From contig CM067536.1 of NCBI GenBank assembly GCA_034509925.1, forward strand, positions 7,900,001 through 7,964,000: DNA of 64,000 bases, read 5' to 3'. The position numbers and the translations under genes are program-made. The number at the start of each line of letters is the position of its first letter. The first letter of the stretch is position 1. Shown here piece after piece: positions 13,801 to 21,395 of the stretch. This DNA is from Hirudinaria manillensis. Its lineage: Eukaryota > Annelida > Clitellata > Hirudinida > Hirudinidae. The notes beneath the pieces were generated by a model. It ran no database searches. It worked only from the letters and a program-made list of their open reading frames with translations, and was not told where the DNA came from.

Positions 13801-16800
13801 TAATCCGTCTTTTAATATTTAACTAGCGGCCTCTTGTCAGGTAGCCGTATTTAAACGAGGGTTTTTATTAGGAAATAAATTTAGAATACGTTGATCTTTG
13901 GATCTTCTTTCTCTACCAATGCCCCAAAATATCTTTTTTATCGCCCGTTAAAATATCTTTTTGTCCAAGTTTCGAACAAAAGATTATGAATATATATTTT
14001 TAAAAAGCAGCGCAAAAAATAATTATTTAATTTTATTTACATAATTTTAAAATTTACACATATTAAAATATTTTTTGTTTTTATGTTTTTTTATGAGTTT
14101 ATTAAAGTGTCAAAGCAACTGAAACAACAAGTAGCAAATTAAACATGTACAATATTAAACAAACAATTATGCACATAACACAATGAAACAAATGAACCTA
14201 AAAAACAAGCAAAATAAACTCATAGGGTCAGTCTTAAGGAAGCGCAAGCTTCAGCTAGACAGACTGGCCCTGAAAATCATAATCTAAATAACACAAACAT
14301 GTAAACTCAAACAACTGAGACATCTCTCACTAGATATGACTTATACAATTTTTTAAACAACAAAACCAATAACTTAAATTTTTTAAGTTCTAAATTTTTC
14401 TCTGAATGTGTGTAATTAAAAGACTTACAACCGATCTTTCATCATCATCTTCGCCTTCTTTAGAATCTCTGATGATAAGAAAGAAGAGGCAACAGCATCA
14501 GCAACAACTGGTAATGATGGACGTGACACAGAACGGAATTCTCAAGAATGCTTCCCTCCTTCCTCCGGTCAGACTTTCATGGGGTGCCCTCTTCATGTAT
14601 ACTAGGGCCGCCTGCCCCCCACTCATCGTTTTCCTCATTCTCTGCCATCTGGCGAGAGTCTTTTTGCTCATCTCCTCCGACGTGTGGCTCTCTCATTGGT
14701 GCTCCGAGGTCAAGAGGATAAAGTTGAACCAATCGCAGAATGAGCCCGAAGGTCAAACCGCTGTCACTCAACCAGCTGTTTCTATCGTTGGTGGACTCTG
14801 ATGTTTCGTTTTGTTTTTAAAATATAAGTCATATACATGCATATGTTTCTTTGCCCTTTTATTTTACAAATATTGCAAAAAAACATTTTTTTTTAATAAA
14901 TAAAATCAATCATATTTTGAACTGATACGATACAACCACGGAAGATACTCGTTTGACTAAAGACTCTCTATTCTTCCATTCCCAACCTCCAAATCTGATC
15001 TTTGCATAGAGCTTTGACTCCATCACGTGGAAGCCAGATGAAGCATTCGTGAAGACATACGTCATCGTGTTATGTACTTCGGTCATCTTCTGCCTCTTCA
15101 TCTGCCTCTGCAACGAAGTACTGTCCCTGAGGACCGCCAAAGTCCTATACTCGAAGATGCTCAGGAGTGTAGTCCAGGCGCCGATGAAGTAAGATCAGAG
15201 CTTAATTAGGCTCATCGGAAAATAATTAAAATCGCGATTCTTATTATCATTGTAGATGCATTATCTTAATAAATAATTATCTTATTCTTTTATACTTAGT
15301 AGTGAGATTTGTGCAGATTGCTTTAACTTCCTATTGATATCCTATTTTGCAAGGGTCATTTGCTAGCCATTAATTTCAGTCATTTCCGGAAATGTTGAAG
15401 CTTTAGGAGCAAAACGTTTTTAAAAGATACGAAAAAAATGTTTTTGGATCGACTTATCAGAGCATTAATGGTTAGAAAATATTATAAGCACTGGTTCCAC
15501 CGTCGTATTCAATCATCGTACATGTCAGAACATTAGCGGAAAGTAATGGAGGGTAAACCCGGCAATGAAAATGCCACTTACGTTGGCAACAACCAATAAA
15601 CCGAAAGACAAGCCAATTGGGAATTTGATGCATTGCTTCCAACTTAACCGTGCATTATTTACTTAATTAATCATTAACTGATTATTGAATTGTTATAGTT
15701 CATGCATTTGTCAGGTTTTTTGACGCGAACCCGATTTCAAAAGTCATGAGCAGATTCTCCGGCGACATGAATGTCATTGACGAGGTAATGATGGCGATGC
15801 TAATAACACCGTAATTTGATCTAAATAAGAATTATAACGAAATATTTTGCTTTTATAATACTACGTTCTTGAGTCTATAAAAAGAAAATTACAAGACTCG
15901 TTGGTAATTATAACAGCAAGTACAAATGAATTATATATGCTCAGAATTTTTGAAACCATGTTTCCCTTTTTCAAGATAAAATATGTCATTTAAGAAAATT
16001 TAAAAAACCCTGTTAATTTCGCTTTTTTAATTTAAGAAATTAGTAACAACTCTAGAGCATTTTGTGAGGACCTTTCTTCTATTGGTTGGATCTGTGATCG
16101 TCAATAGCTACGTCACACTATACTTCCTGTTACCTGGTGTGTTGATCCTGTTGGCATTTTTGTTCTATCAGCACAGATTCAGACTTGCCTACAGGTATGG
16201 CAATGATTTAATCAATTGACAAACGTATGATGTGATATTATTCTAATTGTTTTGCTGTATACGCGAATCTATGAAATTTGAGAAATATTCAAATTACCTT
16301 TAAGAATAAAATATAAAACATGAAAAATGGAAAAAACATGAAAAACTAAAGTATTATAAAAGACCACGAAACCATAGCGCTCCGATAGCAGATTCAATTC
16401 TTTATAATGACGATGTCTGAAATTGTGAGAAACACAAAGCCGGGATTTTTTCCCGGGAGGAATAATGACAAATTAAATTAATTGAAAGCTTATGAAACCA
16501 AGATGCTGCACTAACTACGTATTGATTAAAAGTATAATATAATCTTCCTATCCGTTAATTAATTTCACTTAAAAGGATCTAAAGGTTAATAAGACATATG
16601 TTAAACAGTATGTCAAAAACAAAATGTAACAATAGGCAAAAAATAAATATATATCGACAATTTAAAAATTTAACGCATGCTTCGGCCATCTTTTGCCGAA
16701 TTTAAGAAAAGTATGTTTTTGAGGAATCGTTAATCAGAAATGAGCCAACCTTTGACCAATTGAGTTTCGTGACTATCTTACCTGTTTATAATAAATATTA

Positions 16801-19800
16801 TTTTAAAATTAATAAACATTGTTGAAATTCGAAAGCGAATGATTACGTTATTGTGCACTTTCTCTTTAACCTTATTATTGCAATTTTTTTTTACAATTGT
16901 TAAAATTTTTCATTCCTAAATTAATCGATAAAATGTTTTTCCTCAAATTATAATTACGGTCAATAAAACGTTACTTAAATAGAATGTCACAAAAGAATGT
17001 TTTTATTATTGATAAAAAATTTAACGTAATTAGCAAAATTTAATTAAAAAATAGAATAAGATTCGATTCAGGATCTTCTGATGTAAACGGCGAGCGTCGG
17101 ATTTCGTAGAATCATTGCAAACGAACACAGCATCATACGAACCGCAAATCACTGGTAGATTCCGACATAATAAAATGACCGAACTCGATATTCGTATCAT
17201 TGAAAAACAACAATCAGACTCCCATTGTGGAGTGCCATCAACTGCGTCGGAAGGCTTAGATAGCTGGTTCGATAACGTGACGAAGCATACTCAAGGGAAG
17301 AAAGCAAATCGGGAGAAACGTTTTTCTGTAAACGATTGGAATAAAAAATTCCTGGAGAAATTGGAATCAAATGAGACATCGACGCCTTCAAGAAAACAGA
17401 AACGCGATGGCCCATTTATGTGCAAAATTGAAATCCGCTTACCCGGTGGACAGAAATTACCTATAACCATCGACCACACCGAGACAATTTCTAGTCTTTG
17501 GGATGCCATCGATGATGCTAATGATGATAGCGCTCTTTGTAAGATCAACAGTTACGATTATCGTTTATACGATGGAAAAAGAGACGTGTATTATGACAAA
17601 AAATATTTCAATTCCTCTTTGGTCTCTTTAGGATTATCACCTCTTGCACAACTCGAGGCGATGTGTCGTAGCTATGGCCCTCGTTCCTGCGACATTAACA
17701 TTCGTTTGCCTGGCGGACGTAACGTATGGATCCACATGCACCAGAAGGAGACAATGGCAAGACTTTGGGAAGCCATTGAGAAAAGAGAATGCAGGTTTTC
17801 TAGTCAAGATTATCGTTTGTTTGATTATAAGAAATTCAGATATTACGGTGGAACATGCTTGAATTCAACCTTGGCCTCTTTGGGTTTCTCACGGTATGAA
17901 AATCTTTCAGTGGTGGCCATAAATCATTCAGGTTACTCTTTACCATTTAATCGCAAGCTTCGGCCATCTTTTGCCGAATATAAGAAAAGTATATTTTTGA
18001 GGAATCGTTAATCAGAAATGAGCCAACATTTGACCAATTGAGTTTCATGACGATCTTATCTGTTTATAATAAATATTATTTTAAAATTAATAAACATTGT
18101 TGATATTCGAAAGCGAATGATTACGTTATTGTGCACTTTCTCTTTAACCTTATTATTGCAATTTATTTACAATTGTTAAAATTTTTCATTCCTAATTTAA
18201 TCGATAAATTGTTTTTCCTTAAATTAAAATTACGGTCAATAAAACGTTACTTAGATATATTTGTAATAACAAGTATCATTATATTCAAAAACATACAACA
18301 ATCTTCTTAATATTTTCAGTATAATGTTTCAAAAAATAATTTTAAAAAAATAACTTTTTTATTTTTTATATGTGTATTATATTTTTCGTTACTACGTCTT
18401 TACTATTTAAATGATTATCGTTATTATTATTATTTTGTTATTATTATTTGATTGATCGATTGTTTAATTGATTATTTTTGTTATTACTATTATTATTATT
18501 GTTGTTGTTGTTTTTATTGTTATCTTTGTATCTGTGCTGTTGACTATTATCACCTTTGACAAGGGAGTTGCACAAACTGGACAGCATGACCAAGGGTCCT
18601 CTTCTCTCCCATTGCAACGAAACCCTTACTGGTCTACGGACGATTAGGGCATTCCATGATGAGGTCAGATTCTGGAACATCATGGAGCAACTCGTCAACA
18701 ACAACAACTCCACCCACCTCTGGCTCAACACGGCCAATCGCTGGATTGGAATTAGACTGGTGTGAATCTATTGGTTCTTTTGTTATAATTCTTTTCCATT
18801 CATTTACATAAATAATAGCATTACATGGGCTTGGGGTTATGTTAGCATAGTGTGATAGTTCATGAATAAGTACTTTGGTAATTTATTAAAATTTTAACGT
18901 ACCACTATGAAGGACTACTTGGCCTCCATAATGGTATTCATGTCCAGCGTTGTCAGCATCTCAGTCACTGATTCGTCAAGTTTGGTCGGGCTCGGCATCA
19001 CCTACTCTCTATTGGTCAGCCTAGACTGGTATCATTATCAACATCACACTATCGCCATCATCATCGTCGTCGTCATTAATTCGCAGCATTCATTTCAAAT
19101 CTAAATACGAATAAATTAACTCACTATTTTCTTCACTGAATTGAATTAGTCTTTTAACATTTTTAATGGGAATTATGCTTCACCTCAATAAATATTATTA
19201 TTCCGTTTTATTGTTGTCGTTATTATTATTATAAACGAAGATAATTTAGTAAAATTTAATAAAGACAATATTGTCACTGCATGCAACAAGATGTGCGGTT
19301 ATGTGAACTGGGTGGTAAGAAGCATATCCGACGCGGACGTTCAACTGACGGCAGTACAGAGAGTATACGAGTACTGCCACTTGCCTTCTGAAAACGAAAG
19401 ATCTGACTACGGTCTGATTCATCTTTTAACCGATTACAGTTGTTCGTTAATAGTACGAGTAATATTAATATTAATAAATAGTATTGCTAAATTTAAGACT
19501 GAAGCGTTGTTGTTATTTTAATAATATCCAAGCTAAGCAATTATTGCCTAAGTGCCTTTATGCTGCTAGACACATCCGACTAGTAATTATATCATTATTA
19601 TTATTCGTTATTAGACGTTATTACGTTGTCGTACAAAGCCATTATAATCTCATCATTCAGGATCAGAAGAAACGGTGGAGGTGGCAGAGGATTGGCCATC
19701 AAAGGGTGAACTCATCTTTTACAACGTGTCCATTCTTTACAGCGGCCATGCCATACCTGTGGCCAGAAACATCAACATCCACATCAGACCGGGGGAAAAA

Positions 19801-21395
19801 GTGGGTGATAATGAACGAATGAACGAACGAATGAATGAATCAACGAATGAGAAGATGAATGAATGGCTAGAAGAACAGATAAAGAGCTAAATGTTATGGT
19901 TATACATGTTATACAATGTTTTTAATTGATAAATGTTAGCATGGGAGTGAAAATTTATCCATGATCTTATTGCTCTTTGTTTATTAACAATATGACCAAT
20001 TAATATTAATAATGTGATAAATTAATATTAACAAATAGTATTGCCATGCTTAAGTCTAAGGGTTTGTTGTTGTTGTTATTGTCTAAGTGGAGAGGTAAAC
20101 GAATGTCACTACCAGGTGGGCATCTGTGGCAAGCCGGGCAGTGGTAAGTCGTCCCTCATATTGTCCCTGTTCGGGCTCGTTGACCTCTGCGAGGGTAGCA
20201 TCTACATCGACGGATGTAAAATTAACAACATCCAGCCAAGCATACTTAGATCAAGACTGGCTGTCCTTCCGCAAGACTGCATGTTGCTCAGCGGTACAAT
20301 CAGGTCGTAATTATAATTATAAATCGTAACGGTTTTACTTGATTATTTACATTATGCGAGTTGACTTTAATTCATATGTAAATACTCTGTTTAGCTGTCA
20401 ATATGAGATAAGAATTTCTTTTATATTTTATAAATGGATTCATTTATGGCATCATTTCAAGACGTAATCACCGTCATCGTCGTCGTCGTCATCATTCTTG
20501 ACCTTGGCAGGTTCAACCTTGACCCCGAGGGTATACACAATGACGAGAGCATTTGGGAAGTTCTAGATCAAGTCAGTCTCAAGGACAACATCAAGTATCT
20601 CAGTGGTCAGCTAGGTGAATCACGATGATGATGATAATGATGATGAATATGCCTTATAAATTTACGAATTACAATTAATTATTGGTCGTCTTTATTCAAA
20701 TAAATTATAGTTACCATTTATTAATGTTAATGGCAATAATTACCTGAATTACCAACCTAGTAACAACGTAGCCAAAACAAACGACAAATTTCATTATTAT
20801 TATTATTATTATTTCAATAATTCCAGAAGCCGTAGTCAGCGAGGACGGCGATAACTTCAGTATTAGCGATAAACAGGTGATTATAATAATTAATTAATCA
20901 AATGAATATTGATTAATTGGCTGATTATGTTAATAAATCGATTTATTAATAATAAAGAATAAACATGGTTTTCCAGCTGTTATGCTTGGCACGGGCAATT
21001 CTCAAGAGGTCAAAGTTCATTGTTATCGATGAGGTCATGTCAGTTCTCAACAGGAATGTTGAGATGATCCTACAAAGGGTCCTAAGGACTGCCTTCAATG
21101 ACCGCACAGTCATCAACTTGTCGGTAATGATGATGGTGATGATGACTGCGGCGATGACGATGATGGTGATTGATTTTGATGGGGGTTGTGGTGATGGTAA
21201 TCAATTGCGATGGTGATCGATCTATTGTGATCGCCTGCTTCATTTTTCTCCCAGCATCGACCAGCATCCCTCATGGACTACGACACGGTAGTGGTTCTGG
21301 ACAATGGCCTCGTGGTCGAACACGACACCCCCCAGAACTTGGTTCAATTGGAGGGAGGCGTGTTTGCTTCGCTTCTCAAGAAGAAGCCCTTATGA
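122..21395 (+). CDS. ABCC-family ATP-binding cassette protein, sulfonylurea receptor type (5' part outside window)
   Basis: Multi-exon gene, entered in the middle of transmembrane domain 1. Exons by splice site and phase: 122-249, 547-709, 1274-1314, 1585-1794, 2072-2407, 2706-3064, 3244-3342, 3876-4021, 4359-4464, 8181-8276, 8529-8613, 8798-8878, 9068-9208, 9816-9925, 10170-10275, 10656-10710, 10852-11022, 14464-14708, 15010-15188, 15715-15784, 16037-16194, 18564-18759, 18913-19014, 19291-19411, 19661-19800, 20116-20303, 20511-20614, 20827-20876, 20977-21123, 21255-21395. All phases agree, giving about 1,423 residues to the TGA. Order is TMD1-NBD1-TMD2-NBD2. SUR-like blocks include [42 protein letters not shown] and [15 protein letters not shown]. 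SURs (ABCC8/9) gate inward-rectifier potassium channels rather than transport, but an MRP-like role cannot be excluded. Large introns host four intact intronless genes. Confidence 0.87.
840..927. repeat. (ATT)n microsatellite
   Basis: About 85 bp of nearly pure TTA/ATT triplets in an ABCC intron. Open frames through it are repeat artefacts. Confidence 0.95.
940..969. repeat. Alternating GT/GC dinucleotide tract
   Basis: Pure purine-pyrimidine alternation (TG steps followed by CG steps) of about 28 bp, a type of sequence prone to Z-DNA. Confidence 0.8.
1069..1257. repeat. (GAY)n microsatellite just before a 41-nt exon
   Basis: About 185 bp of GAT/GAC triplets ending 17 bp before the acceptor of the 1274-1314 exon. 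It encodes poly-Asp or poly-His in other frames, which I do not regard as coding. Confidence 0.9.
2072..4021 (+). other. ABCC gene: unusually long linker before NBD1
   Basis: Exons 2072-2407, 2706-3064, 3244-3342 and the start of 3876-4021 are in continuous phase and encode roughly 280 residues rich in Ser, Asp, Lys and Gln, including a run of seven Gln and a Met-rich stretch. Known SURs have only a short linker here. The last exon ends in the beta strands that open NBD1 ([13 protein letters not shown]). The region 3480-3630 stays open in a compatible frame and could be an alternative exon, but the direct splice 3342 to 3876 is already in frame. Confidence 0.6.
4671..4871. repeat. (ATT)n microsatellite, interrupted
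   Basis: Two blocks of ATT triplets (about 4671-4793 and 4837-4871) separated by a short unique stretch, in the ABCC intron shortly after the exon with Walker A. Confidence 0.9.
4982..4987 (-). terminator. Candidate poly(A) signal of the minus-strand UBX gene at 5093-5866
   Basis: AATAAA on the minus strand (TTTATT on plus), about 105 nt after the stop codon. Confidence 0.5.
5093..5866 (-). CDS. UBX-domain protein, two UBX domains, nested in ABCC intron
   Basis: Intronless frame of 257 residues from an ATG. Residues 1-60 are charged and probably coiled coil, with the sequence [10 protein letters not shown] and [10 protein letters not shown] that precedes UBX domains in several UBXN proteins. 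UBX domain 1 spans about 78-154 with the strand [11 protein letters not shown], the helix [12 protein letters not shown], the p97-binding-loop motif FPR at 125-127 (RFPRKVF) and the final strand [15 protein letters not shown]. Domain 2 (about 169-245) keeps the helix [10 protein letters not shown] and [11 protein letters not shown] but has lost FPR ([11 protein letters not shown]). UBX domains adopt a ubiquitin-like fold and usually recruit p97/VCP. The gene lies on the opposite strand to its host, about 500 bp from a related gene. Absence of introns suggests a retrocopy origin or a naturally intronless family. Confidence 0.75.
   Translation of the reverse strand: MSDLQDKELMAKQKQRLLYEEFQRKRKIEIAENKLKNENLMKEIQADKELLALKSYKAEPKSNQSVEGQAVRSAEGQTRIQLVKLDGSRLLLSVPSSKTISELWDEIEEKCKDVERSQFQLVQRFPRKVFAEESMSSSLLSLGLTPTGNLGLEKVGREAFKASADDKETCIRIFHENKMFMAVSIDKTKTFSELWAVIEERNKRLSRKIHCLKDKKSDKVYDGEDFNSTLETLGLFPSYDLDIEFKDDFQGCECGDH
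6299..6304 (-). terminator. Candidate poly(A) signal of the minus-strand UBX gene at 6365-7366
   Basis: AATAAA on the minus strand, about 60 nt after the stop codon. Confidence 0.5.
6365..7366 (-). CDS. UBX-domain protein, two UBX domains flanking a coiled coil
   Basis: Intronless frame of 333 residues from an ATG. UBX domain 1 is at about 14-89 ([11 protein letters not shown], helix [17 protein letters not shown] with YPR at 60-62, [13 protein letters not shown]). A charged, probably helical stretch at 128-170 ([25 protein letters not shown]) resembles the helix before the UBX domain in UBXN-type proteins. UBX domain 2 is at about 195-269 with YPR at 241-243. The tail carries FSIKDWNK (314-321), then YLRMLES. 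The same motif occurs near the N-terminus of the plus-strand UBX-repeat proteins further on, so this gene links the two subfamilies. Both UBX domains keep the loop that binds p97/VCP, with Tyr for Phe. It is oriented the same way as the gene at 5093-5866. Confidence 0.75.
   Translation of the reverse strand: MTTTSTNIGEQMSTIQFLKLDGTRKRISIASSKTLSQLWDEIEPLCEKEDRYHYHLVQMYPRKVFEDESLSSTLAFLGLVPTGNLGFEMRDEPLAKASGEEILSSSMSSLGLAEKKQKQELAIEPKTEERRGLYEEIRKEQLRLQKEDKIRQENLLKEWKADRELMALRNTQAFRPACQKLPAVRFPRKRNESETQVRIVKLDGSKLMLSISDEKTVSDLWDEIECICKENRTYYHLVQLYPRKVYDEETLSSTLSSLGLTPAANLTFVERNVPFSITENLISAEDQTMVKGRTLPKRSIEMAKNKKTKRDSDFSIKDWNKTYLRMLESDQSA
8001..8012. other. Short GC-rich hairpin with GAAA loop
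   Basis: GCCC-GAAA-GGGC in otherwise AT-rich intron DNA. The surrounding 40 bp is also GC-rich, unlike the rest of the intron. Confidence 0.35.
9293..9770. repeat. (TGAA)n tetranucleotide repeat, about 470 bp
   Basis: Over 100 TGAA units with AAAA interruptions near 9385-9480 and degenerate CGAA units at the 3' end, ending about 45 bp before the acceptor of the ABCC exon at 9816. Because the unit has 4 bp, all minus-strand frames read a Ser-Phe-Ile-His repeat without stops; these are artefacts. Confidence 0.97.
9816..11022 (+). other. ABCC gene: charged linker between NBD1 and TMD2
   Basis: Exons 9816-9925, 10170-10275, 10656-10710 and 10852-11022 are in phase. They encode the end of NBD1, an Arg/Glu-rich stretch likely to be helical ([12 protein letters not shown]), and an acidic segment with the run EDDDDE. 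SUR proteins have an acidic linker in the same place. Confidence 0.65.
11085..11090 (-). terminator. Candidate poly(A) signal of the Integrator subunit 6 gene
   Basis: AATAAA on the minus strand about 130 nt after the stop codon of the minus-strand gene. Confidence 0.5.
11219..13777 (-). CDS. INTS6: Integrator complex subunit 6, intronless, nested in ABCC intron
   Basis: Single open frame of 852 residues, close to the about 887 of vertebrate INTS6. The N-terminus is a von Willebrand A domain with the MIDAS motif DTSAS at 9-13 and family-specific blocks ([42 protein letters not shown]). The C-terminus has the family's short conserved domain ([30 protein letters not shown]). Integrator processes snRNAs and attenuates transcription at RNA polymerase II; subunit 6 binds PP2A. 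INTS6 of other animals has many introns, so this intronless copy inside an ABCC intron on the opposite strand suggests a retrogene that has stayed open. I see no clear poly(A) remnant or target-site duplication. Whether another, intron-bearing copy exists cannot be told here. Confidence 0.88.
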   Translation of the reverse strand: MTIIIFLVDTSASMNQCTRLGTTFLDIAKHSIEMFLKIRSRDPACRLDRYMLLTFEDSPMNVKAGWKESHITFLNELKSLEAKGLSDLESALRNALDLLNVNRLQTGIDTFGQGRHPFYIEPANIICFTDGNVASKPNILKKLSTDVDQYTALVGSELTDEPFRWDHRLYGLVLKMGSVELSEFSCLPRAEGCPIDSMCETTGGRSYAITSQKSLVSCLESLAQKLQNGVVVNFSKLPSERSHGAEDFELQSLHNCRQVLLINRSAQKGATTGHWPIPESYWPDAGKDSLPPRSAHPRISFSCRPCEPLTMENFPFDKYEFETSPLTQYIIEKKQSNVAWQVFMKNSSKHSEFGHPFGYLKANTNLTAVNLFVMPYNYPLLFSLLNDLAKVYKFEVTPKWRTQFDGYLNSVPPYYAVPLKKAFGRVSVLGSLNLIPDQMENFLSYSVATHLKKVKTQSKSSYDQLIASVGQPAQSPTIKVIPQLSINSLTPADKDKLMDHYFGDIYGLRKELDLPSEEYENLTLQVVESKDTHIYTNPHDIQRMELVENLSKIRLNYFATCITGVKLNEIESLHTKPIHDMGNYQEYLKKQTAPLREIEAAPTRLHAFGNPFKVKQNLIDEADEAILSSAPESFDKMRSIQETSPTSSNSSPSPLAPSPLRRKQCPFPRNIPARDLLSAKISSFSPSPATVGARKDMENSRNIPAGSFLSASIPSFSPSPATVGAPKDMENSRNTPAGSFLSSFSPSPATVSAPKDLENSRHAASNNHPKRHLKDKELQEIITNSLKIVRRPGKQLAPLLNLLKSLKGSRQTKENVLERVALEAARFNRTTMVKAIQELKTTMELENPISVN
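11500..11790 (-). repeat. Internal tandem repeat in INTS6 (three units of about 29-33 codons)
   Basis: The region before the C-terminal domain repeats the pattern [19 protein letters not shown] followed by N-[IT]-PAGSFLS three times. The last copy lacks four codons. The DNA copies are close to identical (about 99 bp period), so the expansion is recent. Confidence 0.85.
14225..14270. other. Two-tier stem-loop with GCAA tetraloop
   Basis: Outer arms 14225-14234 and 14261-14270 pair over 10 positions (one G-T), enclosing an inner stem GAAGC-GCAA-GCTTC at 14239-14252. The element is GC-rich within an AT-rich intron stretch, about 450 bp upstream of the INTS6 start. It could be a structured RNA, part of a short interspersed element, or chance; no family is recognised. 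Confidence 0.45.
16668..16980 (+). pseudogene. 3' relic of a UBX-repeat gene copy
   Basis: This stretch repeats the end of the UBX-repeat gene lying 1.28 kb further on: the last 20 or so codons (RPSFAE-x-KKS-x-FLRNR and the stop) and about 240 bp of 3' untranslated sequence match 17945-18254 with few substitutions. The 5' part of this copy is gone. It shows that the intron once held at least two units in tandem. Confidence 0.85.
17044..17071 (+). promoter_or_regulatory. Core-promoter-like element of the intronic UBX-repeat gene
   Basis: An A/T-rich box (TTAAAAAATAG) followed about 20 nt later by CGATTCAGGATCTT. The same CGATTCAG-[AG]-ATCTT lies about 105 nt before the ATG in every unit of the downstream array. 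TCAG would suit an initiator. Inference from conservation only. Confidence 0.35.
17175..18011 (+). CDS. UBX-repeat protein with two divergent UBX-like domains, nested in ABCC intron
   Basis: Intronless. I start at the ATG at 17175 (AAAATGACCGAA), which matches the start and its context in the downstream array; the frame is open to 17115 but without an earlier ATG. It encodes 278 residues. Residues 22-62 hold STASEGLD and the family motif FSVNDWNK (50-57). UBX-like domain 1 is at about 83-163 ([13 protein letters not shown], helix [29 protein letters not shown]) and domain 2 at about 172-247 ([13 protein letters not shown], helix [20 protein letters not shown]). RLPGG, the helix and S-L-x-SLG-[LF] match UBX domains, but FPR is missing from both. 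It shares leader and 3' untranslated sequence with the array, so it is a relative by DNA duplication. It sits on the same strand as its ABCC host, so it needs its own promoter. Confidence 0.7.
   Translation: MTELDIRIIEKQQSDSHCGVPSTASEGLDSWFDNVTKHTQGKKANREKRFSVNDWNKKFLEKLESNETSTPSRKQKRDGPFMCKIEIRLPGGQKLPITIDHTETISSLWDAIDDANDDSALCKINSYDYRLYDGKRDVYYDKKYFNSSLVSLGLSPLAQLEAMCRSYGPRSCDINIRLPGGRNVWIHMHQKETMARLWEAIEKRECRFSSQDYRLFDYKKFRYYGGTCLNSTLASLGFSRYENLSVVAINHSGYSLPFNRKLRPSFAEYKKSIFLRNR
19661..21395 (+). other. ABCC gene: nucleotide-binding domain 2 and stop
   Basis: Six exons. Walker A is GKPGSGKSS, the Q-loop is PQD, and Walker B reads FIVIDEV with the catalytic Glu. The H-loop is rebuilt across the last intron (INLS joined to HRPAS). 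The signature, normally FSVGQRQ in ABCC NBD2, is FSISDKQ: Gly and the first Gln are both replaced. The D-loop reads SVLN instead of S-[AI]-[LI]-D. The protein ends [10 protein letters not shown]. Confidence 0.85.

Larger units (their letters stand above)
14464..19411 (+). other. ABCC gene: transmembrane domain 2
   Basis: Exons 14464-14708, 15010-15188, 15715-15784, 16037-16194, 18564-18759, 18913-19014 and 19291-19411 encode hydrophobic helices interrupted by the ABCC loop [18 protein letters not shown] (usual form P-x-G-x-I-x-NRFS-x-D) and by the SUR-like segments [12 protein letters not shown] and ANRWIGIRL. The first exon uses a GTCAAG donor at 14709, chosen because it gives phase 0. The 2.4 kb intron between 16194 and 18564 holds a plus-strand UBX-repeat gene. 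Confidence 0.8.
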
